Assembly: GCF_017741815.1 (NCBI RefSeq)
Contig: NZ_JAGHMF010000004.1
Span: forward strand, 62,001-126,000
Direction: 5' to 3'
Source of the DNA: Rhizobium sp. 16-488-2b
GTDB lineage: Bacteria; Pseudomonadota; Alphaproteobacteria; Rhizobiales; Rhizobiaceae
DNA length: 64,000 nucleotides
Shown here: in pieces, positions 47,247-56,076 of the stretch
Numbering within the stretch: position 1 is the first letter of the stretch
Layout of the letters: every line of letters begins with the position of its first letter
Program-made: the position numbers and the translations under genes
Notes under the pieces: generated by a model
Database searches by the model: none
Told to the model about the DNA's origin: nothing
Seen by the model: only the letters and a program-made list of their open reading frames with translations

Positions 47247-47857
47247 CGGCTGTCGGTTATCCTGCCTTTATCCGTATCGGTGGCAAGCAGTGAAAACATC
47301 ACGTGATCATGCCACTGACCGTTGATCTTCAAGTATCCGCGCAGATAGCCTTCCCGCTGAAACCCGGCTTTTTCAAGCAGGCGGATGCTCCGAGCATTGT
47401 CTGGAATACAGGCTGCTTCGATACGGTGCAACTCAAGGCCTGCGAAGATGTAGGGTATAACCAATTGAAGTGCGGCGAACATATGGCCCTGGCCGGCATG
47501 CGCTTCGCCCATCCAGTAGCCGATCATGCAGCTCTGTGCCGCCCCGCGCCTGATATAGCCGATGGTGATGCCGCCAAGCAGCGTCATGTTTTCACGGTGA
47601 AAAAGCAGCAGCGGAACGGCCTGGCCGGACGCATATTCCTGCTTGCCGCGAATGACGCGGGCCCGATAGGAGCCTTCCGTCAGCTCGTCGCGCCGCCAGG
47701 TCGGCTCCCAACGCTCGAGAAAGCCGCGGCTTGCCGACCGCAGCTTGTGCCACTGGTTGAAATCCTGATAGCGCGGCAGCCGCAGCACATAATTGGCGTC
47801 TTCGATTTCAACTGCTTCCGGCTGCCGAGACAGGAACCGAAACACCGATTTTGGCAT
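47243..47857 (-). CDS. GNAT-family acetyltransferase, RimJ-like
   Basis: 204 residues. The RimJ/RimL-type pattern is visible in YVLRLPRYQDFNQWHKLR, IGYWMGEAHAGQGHMFAAL (acetyl-CoA loop) and the C-terminal RLLEKAGFQREGYLRGYLKI. Family members acetylate the N-terminus of ribosomal protein S5 or other substrates. It overlaps the downstream GGDEF/EAL gene by 4 bp and follows the M16 peptidase gene by 29 bp on the same strand. Confidence 0.9.
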   Translation of the reverse strand: MPKSVFRFLSRQPEAVEIEDANYVLRLPRYQDFNQWHKLRSASRGFLERWEPTWRRDELTEGSYRARVIRGKQEYASGQAVPLLLFHRENMTLLGGITIGYIRRGAAQSCMIGYWMGEAHAGQGHMFAALQLVIPYIFAGLELHRIEAACIPDNARSIRLLEKAGFQREGYLRGYLKINGQWHDHVMFSLLATDTDKGRITDSR

Positions 47858-47886
47858 CGATCACTCCCGGCAACGCGAATGCAGGT

Positions 47887-49185
47887 TCAAAGTACGGCTT
47901 GCTTGCCCTGTGGGGCAGGCGAGGTGAGCGACGCGGCGATGTCTTCCATCGGCGCCAGATGCTCGAGCGGGCCGATCGCCGAAAGCGTCGGCACGGTGTC
48001 GAAGAACAGCCGGCCCGCAAGGTCGGTCAGGCGTTCGATGGTGATGCCTTCGAGCCGCTCCATCATTTCAGGATTGGAGATCGGCCGGCCGTAGAGCATC
48101 ATCTGCCGCGCCACCTGGCCGGCACGCGCCGCCGGGCTTTCTTGGCCCATCAGAAGCTGGGCGCGGATCTGCGCGCGGGCACGCTCGATTTCCTTCTGGT
48201 CGATCGAGGTCGCCGACTTGTGCAATTCGTCGATGATGACAGGCACCAGTTCCGGCAGGTTCTCGCCGCCGGTCGCGGCATGTATGCCGAAGATGCCGGT
48301 GTCGGAGAAGCCCCAATGGAAGGCATAGATCGAATAGCAGAGGCCGCGGATTTCGCGCACTTCCTGGAACAGGCGGGACGACATGCCGCCGCCGAGGATG
48401 TTGGCGAGGATCTGCGAACAGTAGAAGTCGCGCGCGTGATAGGCCTTGCCCTCGAAGCCGAGCAGGATCTGGGCGTCCATCAGGTCGCGCGTCTCGCGGA
48501 TGTTGCCGCCGATATACTTGGCGGGGTCCATGACCGGCGTGGCACTCGGCGCGGTCGGCAACGATGCGAATCGCTCCTCGACCATGCGCACGAACTCGTC
48601 GTGCTGCACGGCGCCGGCTGCGACCACGAACATGCGGTCGGTCGTGTAGTTGCGGCTGAGATAGCCGCGAATCTGCTGCGGCGTGAAGGAGACCACCGTC
48701 TGCGGCGTGCCGAGAATGGCGCGGCCGAGTGTCTGGTCGCGATAGGCGACTTCGGAAAACCGGTCGAACACCACATCATCGGGCGTGTCGTTGGCGGCGT
48801 TGATTTCCTGCAGGATGACCTGCTTCTCACGCTCCAGCTCTTCCTCTTCGAAAGCAGATTCGGTGAGGATGTCGGCCAGGATATCGACGGCGAGCGGCAC
48901 GTGGTCCTTCAGGACGCGCGCGTAGTAGGAGGTCGTTTCGGTCGAGGTGGCGGCGTTGACTTCGCCACCGACATCCTCGATCTGTTCGGCGATCTCGCGG
49001 GCGCTGCGGCGCGCGGTTCCCTTGAAGGCCATGTGTTCGAGCAGGTGGGCAATTCCATGCTCGTCTGTTGTCTCGTTGCGCGAACCTGATTTGATCCAGA
49101 CCCCGAGTGCTGCACTTTCGAGATGCGGCATGGTCTGTGTCACTACTGTCAGCCCGGATTTGAGCCGGGTGCACTCAACTGTCAT
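47887..49185 (-). CDS. M16-family zinc metallopeptidase (mitochondrial processing peptidase-like)
   Basis: 432 residues, the size of one M16B subunit. The inverted zinc motif HLLEHMAFKG (HxxEH) and the downstream Glu region EREKQVILQEINAAND are intact, so it should be active. It degrades or processes peptides. Localisation is uncertain because no signal peptide is seen. It lies 27 bp after thrC in the same direction, an order shared across Rhizobiales. Confidence 0.94.
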   Translation of the reverse strand: MTVECTRLKSGLTVVTQTMPHLESAALGVWIKSGSRNETTDEHGIAHLLEHMAFKGTARRSAREIAEQIEDVGGEVNAATSTETTSYYARVLKDHVPLAVDILADILTESAFEEEELEREKQVILQEINAANDTPDDVVFDRFSEVAYRDQTLGRAILGTPQTVVSFTPQQIRGYLSRNYTTDRMFVVAAGAVQHDEFVRMVEERFASLPTAPSATPVMDPAKYIGGNIRETRDLMDAQILLGFEGKAYHARDFYCSQILANILGGGMSSRLFQEVREIRGLCYSIYAFHWGFSDTGIFGIHAATGGENLPELVPVIIDELHKSATSIDQKEIERARAQIRAQLLMGQESPAARAGQVARQMMLYGRPISNPEMMERLEGITIERLTDLAGRLFFDTVPTLSAIGPLEHLAPMEDIAASLTSPAPQGKQAVL

Positions 49186-49212
49186 TGGCTATCTTTCTGC
49201 GCCTTCTGCCGA

Positions 49213-50613
49213 TTAGGCCCGGGAATGCTCGTCGATAAATGTTTCTACCTCTTTGAGCTCGGGCTTAACGATCTGAAAGCGCTCCTCCTTGTCCATCAAA
49301 TCAGCAAGCCACGTCGGAAGCGCGGGGTCAATACCGGATGCGGATTTTACGGCGGCGGGGAACTTAGCCGGATGCGCGGTGGCCAGCGTCACCATCGGCG
49401 AATTGGCCTTTTCATGCTTGTCGGCGACAAAAACGCCGATCGCCGAATGCGGATCGAGCAGGTAGCCGGTCTTTTCGAGCGTGGTCTTGATCGTCTCGGC
49501 CACCTGCTTTTCGCTGGCGCGGCCGGCGCGGAAATCCTTCTTGATGAAGGACATGGCATCGGCCGAAATGTCGAAACCGCTAGACTGCTTCAGACTGTCC
49601 ATCGCAGCGCGAACCTTCGACGCATCGCGGCCATAGGCTTCGAACAGCAGTCGTTCGAAGTTCGACGAAATCTGGATGTCCATCGACGGCGAGGTCGTCG
49701 CCTTGACGTCCTTCATCTCGTAGCGGCCGGTCTTGATCGTGCGCGCCATGATGTCATTTTCGTTGGTGGCGACGACCAGCTTGCCGATCGGCAGGCCCAT
49801 GCGCTTGGCGCAGTAACCGGCGAAGATATCGCCGAAATTGCCGGTCGGCACGGTGAACGAGACCTTGCGATCAGGTGCGCCCAGCGTGATCGCCGTCGTG
49901 AAATAATAGACGATCTGCGCCATGATGCGCGCCCAGTTGATCGAGTTGACGCCGGAGAGCTTCACCTTGTCGCGGAACGCGCCGTCGTTGAACATCGCCT
50001 TCACGAGGTTCTGGCAATCATCGAAATTGCCCTCGACGGCGAGCGCATGCACGTTCGATGCCGTCGACGTCGTCATCTGCCGCTGCTGCACCGGCGAAAC
50101 CTTGCCATGCGGGAAGAGAATGAAGATGTCGGTGCGCTCGCGGCCGGCGAATGCGTCGATCGCCGCCCCGCCCGTGTCGCCCGAGGTGGCGCCGACGATG
50201 GTGGCACGCTCGCCGCGCTTTTCCAGCGCATAGTCCATCAGCCGCGCCAGAAGCTGCATCGCCACATCCTTGAAGGCGAGCGTCGTGCCGTGGAAGAGTT
50301 CCATCACGAAGTTGTTCGGGCCGGTCTGTACCAAGGGCGCGATCGCCGGATGGCGGAAGGTGCCGTAGGCTTCGTCGATCATCGACCGGAAGGTGTCGGC
50401 TGGAATTTCACCGTTGGTGAACGGCGACAGGATGGTGAAGGCGATCTCCTGGTAGCTCTTGCCGCGCAGCGCCCGGATCTCCTTCTTGGAGAGTTGCGGC
50501 CATTCGCGCGGCACATAGAGGCCACCGTCACGCGCCAGACCCGCCAGCAATGCATCGCAGAAACCGAGAGCAGGGGCTTTGCCGCGGGTCGAGATATATT
50601 CCACTGTCGTCAT
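49213..50613 (-). CDS. thrC: Threonine synthase
   Basis: 466 residues, the long bacterial form. It converts O-phosphohomoserine to threonine with PLP. The PLP lysine sits in HGTTLAFKDVAMQLL, and the phosphate-binding region in GATSGDTGGAAIDAF. The product of ThrB at 26894 is its substrate, though the genes are unlinked. It is transcribed with the M16 peptidase gene and is divergent from a lipoprotein gene. Confidence 0.97.
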   Translation of the reverse strand: MTTVEYISTRGKAPALGFCDALLAGLARDGGLYVPREWPQLSKKEIRALRGKSYQEIAFTILSPFTNGEIPADTFRSMIDEAYGTFRHPAIAPLVQTGPNNFVMELFHGTTLAFKDVAMQLLARLMDYALEKRGERATIVGATSGDTGGAAIDAFAGRERTDIFILFPHGKVSPVQQRQMTTSTASNVHALAVEGNFDDCQNLVKAMFNDGAFRDKVKLSGVNSINWARIMAQIVYYFTTAITLGAPDRKVSFTVPTGNFGDIFAGYCAKRMGLPIGKLVVATNENDIMARTIKTGRYEMKDVKATTSPSMDIQISSNFERLLFEAYGRDASKVRAAMDSLKQSSGFDISADAMSFIKKDFRAGRASEKQVAETIKTTLEKTGYLLDPHSAIGVFVADKHEKANSPMVTLATAHPAKFPAAVKSASGIDPALPTWLADLMDKEERFQIVKPELKEVETFIDEHSRA

Positions 50614-50848
50614 CCTTGATGTGCCGGCCTAGATAAAATCCGGATTGAAGAGAAAACCTGTGTCGCGCCGCCCTTTGGCCGCAGCTCTGGCCTTCGCCGG
50701 CTGCAATCCCGAAATGTGCATCAAAACAGTGCTTACCCAATCGATTTTTGTTTGCGCCGCTGATATAGACCATCGCAAACTGTCACGAAAGGCCCTGTTT
50801 TCACTCAGCAGGCCTGGCAAAAAACTTTGTGAAGAGGGTGGAATAATC

Positions 50849-51505
50849 GTGCTCGGCAAGGTCTCTCGTCTTATCGCTTCCGTATCCTTCGCGGCTGTTC
50901 TGGTCGGCTGCAACTCGCTCGGGATGGGCGGTGGCGAGACGAAGACGGCGGAAACGGCACCCGCTGGCGCCACCGGCCAGATCATGCCGATGTCGCCCGC
51001 CAACCCGTCCTCCAACGATCCGTCGATCGGCACCGCCACGACAGCGTCCGGCAATACGGCGCGCGTCGTCCAGGGCGCTTGCCCGACCATCTACATGAAA
51101 GACTCCGAAGCGATCCTCTACCGCTACGCCGGCGGCGCCAAGACCGGGGAACCGGACAAGCTCTCCTTCCAGGCCTCTATCGGCAACTACACGCGCCAGT
51201 GCACGCTGAACGACCAGAACCTCGTGATGACCGTCGTGGCACAGGTCCGCGTCGTCGCGGGTCCCGCCGGCACCGGTGGCAACGTCACGCTGCCGATCCG
51301 CATCTCCGTCTTCGACGGCGAAGACGCGCTCTATTCCGAAGTCACCAACTTCCCCGCCCAGATCGACCCGACCGGCGCCACCCAGGTGCTGTTCCGCAAG
51401 GACGACATCAAGCTGCCCGTCGGCTCCGGCGCACTGGTCCGCGTCAACGTCGGCTTCGACCAGGGCGCACCTGCCAAGGGCAAGGGCAAGAAGAAGTCCA
51501 GCTAA
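50849..51505 (+). CDS. Hypothetical lipoprotein
   Basis: 218 residues from GTG at 50849, preceded by GGGTGGA. The frame is open 68 codons upstream, but the GTG opens a lipoprotein signal (LIASVSFAAVLVGCNS). The rest is a beta-rich domain with paired cysteines (GACPTIYM, RQCTLNDQN). The C-terminus is Lys/Gly-rich (GKGKGKKKSS). I do not recognise the family beyond its being widespread in Rhizobiales, and its role is unknown. Confidence 0.75.
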   Translation: MLGKVSRLIASVSFAAVLVGCNSLGMGGGETKTAETAPAGATGQIMPMSPANPSSNDPSIGTATTASGNTARVVQGACPTIYMKDSEAILYRYAGGAKTGEPDKLSFQASIGNYTRQCTLNDQNLVMTVVAQVRVVAGPAGTGGNVTLPIRISVFDGEDALYSEVTNFPAQIDPTGATQVLFRKDDIKLPVGSGALVRVNVGFDQGAPAKGKGKKKSS

Positions 51506-51567
51506 GGTTTTTGGGGTAGGGCGACTAAGGCCGCGTAGTGGGATTAAAGGGTGAGGTTGTGCCGTGT

Positions 51568-51717
51568 GGCCCCCTCATCCCAGGTGCAACTTGTTGCACC
51601 TGAACCCTTCGGGCCACCTTCTCCCCGCTGGGGAGAAGGGAAGATGGAGCAAGCGGCCCGCCCCGAGTCTCTTCTCCCCAACGGGGAGAAGGTGCCGGCA
51701 GGCGGATGAGGGGGCCT
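51568..51717. repeat. RIME-like repeat with an extra hairpin inserted
   Basis: Two cttctcccc...ggggagaag palindromes in a gatgaggggg frame. Next to the left arm sits an extra perfect palindrome, aggtgcaac-tt-gttgcacct (51582-51601), not present in the other copies. Confidence 0.9.
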
Positions 51718-51763
51718 TACGGCACAACGCCTAAGCCCATTCCCTCAAACCCTCAATCCAAAC

Positions 51764-52453
51764 TCAAGCCACGCCTTCCCACTCCGCCAGTGCCGCAACC
51801 ACACCCGGCAAATCCACCATCCGCGAAATCACCGTCTCGGCACCCGCATCCGTCAACCGGTCGGCATGCGAGGGGTAAGTGTGCGAGGCGCCGGTGAAGC
51901 CGATCACCCGCATGCCGGCGGCACGCGCCGCATGGACGCCGTGCACGGAATCTTCGACCACCACGCAGCGCGATGGCGAAGCGCCCATCTGCTTGGCGCC
52001 GTGCAGGAAGATGTCGGGCTTCGGCTTGACGCGATTGGCGCCGAGGTCCTTGGCGGAGAAGATGTTCGGCGCGAAGAACTGGCTGAGCCCGACCTTCGAG
52101 AGCATCATGGTGAGCCGCGCGCTCGACGAGTTCGAGCAGATGCAGCGCTTGAGATCGATGCGCTTGATGGCCGCCTCGACGCCGGCAATCGCCTGCACGT
52201 CGGACGCAAGGCGCATGTCGAGCAGCTTCTCGGACTTGTCGAGCAGCGAGGCCGAGAGCGGGATGCTGGCGTCGCGCTCCACTTCCATGAGGATGTTCTG
52301 CCAGGTCATGCCGGAGAATCGCTCGCCCATCTCCTCGATGCTGATTGGATAGCCGGCCTCGGTCAGAAGCTTGGACTCGACGTCCGCCGCGATGATTTCG
52401 GAATCGACCAGAACACCGTCGCAGTCGAAAAGGATGAGGTCGAAGCCGTTCAT
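51764..52453 (-). CDS. HAD-superfamily phosphatase, beta-phosphoglucomutase-like
   Basis: 229 residues. Motif I FDCDGVLVDSE, motif II CSNSSSARL, motif III Lys in RVKPKPDIFL and motif IV VEDSVHGVHAA are all present. The cap domain is the C1 type seen in phosphoglycolate and sugar phosphatases. The substrate is unknown. It is divergent from bioR with a 181-bp gap. Confidence 0.92.
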   Translation of the reverse strand: MNGFDLILFDCDGVLVDSEIIAADVESKLLTEAGYPISIEEMGERFSGMTWQNILMEVERDASIPLSASLLDKSEKLLDMRLASDVQAIAGVEAAIKRIDLKRCICSNSSSARLTMMLSKVGLSQFFAPNIFSAKDLGANRVKPKPDIFLHGAKQMGASPSRCVVVEDSVHGVHAARAAGMRVIGFTGASHTYPSHADRLTDAGAETVISRMVDLPGVVAALAEWEGVA

Positions 52454-52634
52454 ATAAGTCTCAAGCCTTGGTTTGTGGGGATGCTGCGGCTTTACACGAT
52501 GCCTCGTCCGATCTCAACCGGCCGGGCGTCATGGCTGGCCTGCGGTCTCCGGATGGCTAGGGTTGCGCTCAATTGAAATGCCTGCGGATGCAGGCGCTTG
52601 CCGCCTCGACAAGCCACGGCTCGCCCTCTAATGG

Positions 52635-53312
52635 ATGGATATGGCCAAGGAACCGGAAGACACAATCGCAAGCCGCATCAGCCGCGTGCTCGCAGACCGC
52701 ATCGTTCGCGGCGAACTGCCGGCCGGTTTTCGTCTGCGCCAGGATCATATCGCCGAGGAGTTCGGCGCCAGCCACGTGCCCGTGCGCGAAGCCTTCCGCC
52801 GACTGGAGGCCCAGGGGCTGGCGATCAGCGAGCCGCGCCGCGGCGTGCGCGTCGCCTCCTTCGACATCAAGGAGGTGCGCGAGGTGGCCGAGATGCGGGC
52901 CGCACTCGAAGTGCTGGCGCTGCGCCACGCCGCCAAGCATTTGACGCCCGCGATCCTCGACGCCGCCGAGGAAGCGACCCGCGAGGGCGATGCCGCGGCC
53001 GACGTCCACGCCTGGGAAGAGGCCAACCGCCGCTTTCATCGCCTGATCCTGACGCCCTGCAACATGAGCCGTCTGCTCGCCTCGATCGACGATCTCCATG
53101 CCGCCAGCGCCCGCTTCCTGTTTTCCGCTTGGCGTTCAGGCTGGGAAAAGCGCACTGATCACGACCACCGCGCCATCCTCGTGGCCTTGCGCCAGGGCAG
53201 GGCGGAAGAGGCGGCCGGCATCTTGGAGCGCCACGTCCAGTGGATCGGCCGCGCGCCGAAATCCACCAGCACGGCTGGCGAAAACGGCGAATCCTTCGCC
53301 ATCGTCGGCTGA
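52635..53312 (+). CDS. bioR: GntR-family biotin regulator BioR
   Basis: 225 residues (or from the ATG at 52641). The GntR winged helix is FRLRQDHIAEEFGASHVPVR and the C-terminal FCD-type helical domain follows. Two TTATCTATAA-type palindromes, the motif reported for alphaproteobacterial BioR, lie just downstream, and bioY is the next gene. This makes BioR the best identification. It is expected to repress biotin uptake or synthesis genes. Confidence 0.85.
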   Translation: MDMAKEPEDTIASRISRVLADRIVRGELPAGFRLRQDHIAEEFGASHVPVREAFRRLEAQGLAISEPRRGVRVASFDIKEVREVAEMRAALEVLALRHAAKHLTPAILDAAEEATREGDAAADVHAWEEANRRFHRLILTPCNMSRLLASIDDLHAASARFLFSAWRSGWEKRTDHDHRAILVALRQGRAEEAAGILERHVQWIGRAPKSTSTAGENGESFAIVG

Positions 53313-53322
53313 CTTTCCAAAA

Positions 53323-53332
53323 TTATAGATAA
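53323..53332. promoter_or_regulatory. BioR box, distal
   Basis: TTATAGATAA, 10 bp after the bioR stop codon and 181 bp before bioY. It is the reverse complement of the second box at 53487. Confidence 0.75.
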
Positions 53333-53486
53333 TTGTTGATCGACGTGATTTCCTCGGAAAATCGCGCCTTTACGCCTGTTTTCGCGGCTGATCGCGCACA
53401 TGATCCCGTTTGTCCACTGCGTAATCGCATCGTGATCGCTTGCCATCGCGAAAAATCTCTCCCATAAAATAGATGGGAATCAAAAA

Positions 53487-53496
53487 TTATCTATAA
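53487..53496. promoter_or_regulatory. BioR box, bioY-proximal
   Basis: TTATCTATAA, 17 bp before the bioY ATG, overlapping the region where RNA polymerase or the ribosome-binding site would lie. Confidence 0.85.
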
Positions 53497-53513
53497 TTTG
53501 AGAAGGAGAGTTT

Positions 53514-54092
53514 ATGTCCCTGTTCGATCAATCGTCCGACTTCCGTTTCGACCCGCTGCGTCTGGCTGCCCGCCCGGCCGCCATCAAGGCCGTCTTCGTG
53601 CTGGCGGGCACGCTCGTCCTGGCACTCGCCTCGCAGATCTCGGTGCCGATGGTGCCGGTGCCGATCACCATGCAAACCTTTGCGGTGACGATGATCGGCG
53701 CGCTCTATGGTTGGCGTCTCGGCGCGGCGACGGTTCTCGCTTGGCTCGCTGAAGCGGCCATGGGCTTCCCGGTTCTGGCTGGCGGCGCCGGTGGTCTCGC
53801 ACCCTTCGCCGGCCCGACGGCGGGCTATCTCGCCTCGTTCCCCGTGATCGCGGCCCTTGCCGGCTGGCTTGCCGCGCGCGGATGGACCGGCGACGCCGCG
53901 ATCCGCAGCTTCGCCGCCCACTTCGCCGCCAATATCCTGTGCCTGGCGATCGGTGGCCTGTGGCTCGCAAACCTACTCGGCATGGAAAAAGCCTGGCTGC
54001 TCGGCGTCGCTCCCTTCATCCTCGGCGCGGTGCTGAAGTCGGCGCTGGCGGCTGCCGTGCTGAAGGGTATCAGGATCTACACTGGCCGCTAA
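53514..54092 (+). CDS. bioY: Biotin transporter BioY
   Basis: 192 residues with six predicted transmembrane helices. It is the S-component of biotin ECF transporters and, in many Rhizobiales, works with BioMN or alone. The family motif is visible in MVPVPITMQTFAVTMIGALY and the Gly-rich GGLAPFAGPTAGYLASF. AGGAGAG lies upstream of the ATG. The BioR box at 53487 lies immediately upstream. Confidence 0.95.
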   Translation: MSLFDQSSDFRFDPLRLAARPAAIKAVFVLAGTLVLALASQISVPMVPVPITMQTFAVTMIGALYGWRLGAATVLAWLAEAAMGFPVLAGGAGGLAPFAGPTAGYLASFPVIAALAGWLAARGWTGDAAIRSFAAHFAANILCLAIGGLWLANLLGMEKAWLLGVAPFILGAVLKSALAAAVLKGIRIYTGR

Positions 54093-54093
54093 A

Positions 54094-54519
54094 ATGACCG
54101 TTCGCCTGCGCGCCCACCACCTGCTCTGCATGCTGACCTTCGTCGGTGAAGGCTACACGCCCGCCTTCACCGAGAATTACATGCGCATCGCCCGGCGCCT
54201 GTCGTCGGGCGATGAGATCGAGCTGGTCGACGGCCCCGACGATATCTGCGCGCCGCTGCTCTCGGGAACGGCGGCGCATTGCCATAACGAAAGCGTCGTG
54301 GCGCGGGACAGGGCGGCGGCGCAAGCCGTCGGCCGTCTGTTGGGGATCGCGGTCTGGAAGGGCACCCGCATCTATCCTGACGCGGCGCTGCTGAAACGCC
54401 TGCGCCGCAATTTCGCTCTCGGCACGATCCGCAAGGCTTGCGACGAGTGTGAATGGAGCGAGCTCTGCAACGATATTGCCGAGCGTGGCTTTACCGATGT
54501 GCTGGTCGCGCCAAGCTGA
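54094..54519 (+). CDS. DUF1284 predicted iron-sulfur protein
   Basis: 141 residues, starting 1 bp after bioY. The DUF1284 start VRLRAHHLLCMLTFVGEGYT is clear. Four cysteines (one in HHLLCM, plus CDECEWSELC near the C-terminus) suggest an iron-sulfur cluster. Function is unknown. Tight linkage to bioY suggests co-expression under BioR, and possibly a part in iron-sulfur-dependent biotin synthesis (inference). Confidence 0.85.
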   Translation: MTVRLRAHHLLCMLTFVGEGYTPAFTENYMRIARRLSSGDEIELVDGPDDICAPLLSGTAAHCHNESVVARDRAAAQAVGRLLGIAVWKGTRIYPDAALLKRLRRNFALGTIRKACDECEWSELCNDIAERGFTDVLVAPS

Positions 54520-54520
54520 C

Positions 54521-54565
54521 GCATGTCTCCCGAAAGTGGTTCCCGGTTTCGGGACAAAGACATGC
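54521..54565. repeat. Rhizobial dispersed hairpin repeat after DUF1284
   Basis: gcatgtct-cccgaaa ... tttcggg-acaa-agacatgc. This gcatgtc...gacatgc type of palindrome is frequent at gene ends in Rhizobiales, and may aid termination or message stability. Confidence 0.75.
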
Positions 54566-54579
54566 GCAAAAACAAGAGC

Positions 54580-54600
54580 CTGAAGCGCGCCGCGCTTCAG
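54580..54600 (-). terminator. Hairpin overlapping the end of the ArsR gene
   Basis: Perfect 10-bp arms ctgaagcgcg/cgcgcttcag around one base, overlapping the stop codon of the ArsR-type gene. Confidence 0.5.
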
Positions 54601-55295
54601 GCCGCGACCAGCGTCTCCACCGGAAACAGCGCCAGAAACTGTCGCTCGCCCTCTGGCGAAAAGATCACCGAACGGCTGCCGGCCGTGCGCCGCGCCCAGC
54701 CCTTGTCGAAGAAGCTCGCCAGCAGCGCCTTGCCGAGGCTGCCGGCCAGATGTGCTCGCCGCTCGCTCCAATCGAGGCAGGAGCGGCAGAGCGGCCGCCG
54801 CGATGCCTTGAGGTCGGCGACATTAATCCCGATGCACTGGAACGTCTCCTCGCCTTTTGCCGTCAGCGCCAGCCCGTCGCCGACGGCGTCGATCGCGCCT
54901 TTGGCGACGAGGCTATCCAGCATCCGCACCCCATAATCTCCGGCCAGATGGTCGTAGCAGATCCGCGCCTTGCGCAGCGCCGGCTCCTTCGGTCCCGGCT
55001 GATGGCGCAGATGTCCACGGCTCGCTGCAAAACCCATCATGCTTTCGATCAGCCGCGCCACCGTCTCGTCGGCAAGCGTGAAATAGCGGTGCCGCCCCTG
55101 CTTGCGGGGAAGGAGCAGCCCGCCGGCCTCGAGCTTGGCGAGATGCGCGCTCGCCGTCTGCAGCGTGATGCCGCCGACCGCGGCGAGTTCGGTCGCGGTC
55201 AACGCTTTACCACCCGTCAGCGCGGCCAGCATGTTGGCGCGGGCGGGATCGCCGATCAGCGCGCCGATCTGCGCGATATCAGGTCCTTCCTTCAC
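54597..55295 (-). CDS. ArsR-family winged-helix transcriptional regulator
   Basis: 232 residues. The N-terminal ArsR winged helix (IGDPARANMLAALTGGKALT, LAAVGGITLQTASAHLAKLE, HRYFTLADETVARLIESM) is followed by an extra ~120-residue C-terminal domain with three cysteines (CRSCLDWSERRAHLAG and a Cys in ETFQCIG) absent from short ArsR proteins. That part may sense a metal or ligand. It is divergent from the NIPSNAP and monooxygenase-like pair with about 100 bp between, and probably controls it. Confidence 0.88.
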   Translation of the reverse strand: MKEGPDIAQIGALIGDPARANMLAALTGGKALTATELAAVGGITLQTASAHLAKLEAGGLLLPRKQGRHRYFTLADETVARLIESMMGFAASRGHLRHQPGPKEPALRKARICYDHLAGDYGVRMLDSLVAKGAIDAVGDGLALTAKGEETFQCIGINVADLKASRRPLCRSCLDWSERRAHLAGSLGKALLASFFDKGWARRTAGSRSVIFSPEGERQFLALFPVETLVAA

Positions 55296-55396
55296 GGCTC
55301 ATCTCCTCAGGATCTCATCTTCCATACTTCGACCGTAGCCGAAGCATCTCCGTCCCGCAACATGGCAAAACCATCCTGCAATCAAGGAGAAAAAAG

Positions 55397-55726
55397 ATGA
55401 TCACCTGCTTCATCCGCTACGAGATCGACCCGTTCAAGAAGGATGCCTTCGCCGAATACGCGCGCAACTGGGGCCAGGCCATCCCGCGCAACGGCGCCGA
55501 TCTCATCGGCTATTTCGCCCCGCATGAGGGCTCGGCGACCACCGCCTACGGCGTCTACAACATCGAAAGTCTCGCCGCCTACGAAGCCTACCGCGCCCGC
55601 CTGGCCGCCGACCCGCTCGGCCGCGAGAACTATGAATTCGCAAGAGGCGAACGCTTCATCCTCAAGGAAGACCGCATTTTCCTGAAGAACGTCTCGCTCC
55701 CCCACGCCGCGAAGGTGCTGCCATGA
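55397..55726 (+). CDS. NIPSNAP-family protein
   Basis: 109 residues with the ferredoxin-like NIPSNAP pattern: FIRYEIDPFKKDAFAEYARN, then YNIESLAAYEAYRARLAADP. Such small dimeric alpha/beta-barrel proteins may bind lipids or small aromatic compounds, and function is unproven. AAGGAGAA lies before the ATG. It overlaps the next gene by 4 bp (ATGA). A control by the divergent ArsR protein is inferred. Confidence 0.85.
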   Translation: MITCFIRYEIDPFKKDAFAEYARNWGQAIPRNGADLIGYFAPHEGSATTAYGVYNIESLAAYEAYRARLAADPLGRENYEFARGERFILKEDRIFLKNVSLPHAAKVLP

Positions 55727-56076
55727 TCGCCGTCATCTTCGAAGTTCTGCCCTACATGGGCGAGCGCCACACCTACCTCGACCTCGCCGGCGAACTACGG
55801 GCCGAATTGGAGAAGATGGATGGCTTCATCTCCATCGAGCGCTTCGAAAGCCTGACGATGCGCGGCAAGCTGCTGTCGCTTTCCTTCTGGCGCGACGAGG
55901 AAGCAGTCAAACGCTGGCGCAACCTCGAACACCACCGCGCCGCCCAGGCCGCCGGCCGAGGTGGCATCTTCGCGGATTACCGTTTGCGCATCGGCCATGT
56001 CGTGCGTGATTACGGGATGATGGAGCGGGCAGAGGCGCCGGCGGATAGCCGGGCGGTGCATGATGTGGTGGGTTAG
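55723..56076 (+). CDS. Antibiotic-biosynthesis-monooxygenase (ABM) domain protein
   Basis: 117 residues, translationally coupled to the NIPSNAP gene. The ABM fold is suggested by MIAVIFEVLPYMGERHTYLD, ELEKMDGFISIERFES and WRDEEAVKRWRNLEHHRAAQ. Members include heme-degrading and quinone-type monooxygenases, but many have unknown activity. The stop overlaps the convergent HepT-like gene by 4 bp. Confidence 0.85.
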   Translation: MIAVIFEVLPYMGERHTYLDLAGELRAELEKMDGFISIERFESLTMRGKLLSLSFWRDEEAVKRWRNLEHHRAAQAAGRGGIFADYRLRIGHVVRDYGMMERAEAPADSRAVHDVVG

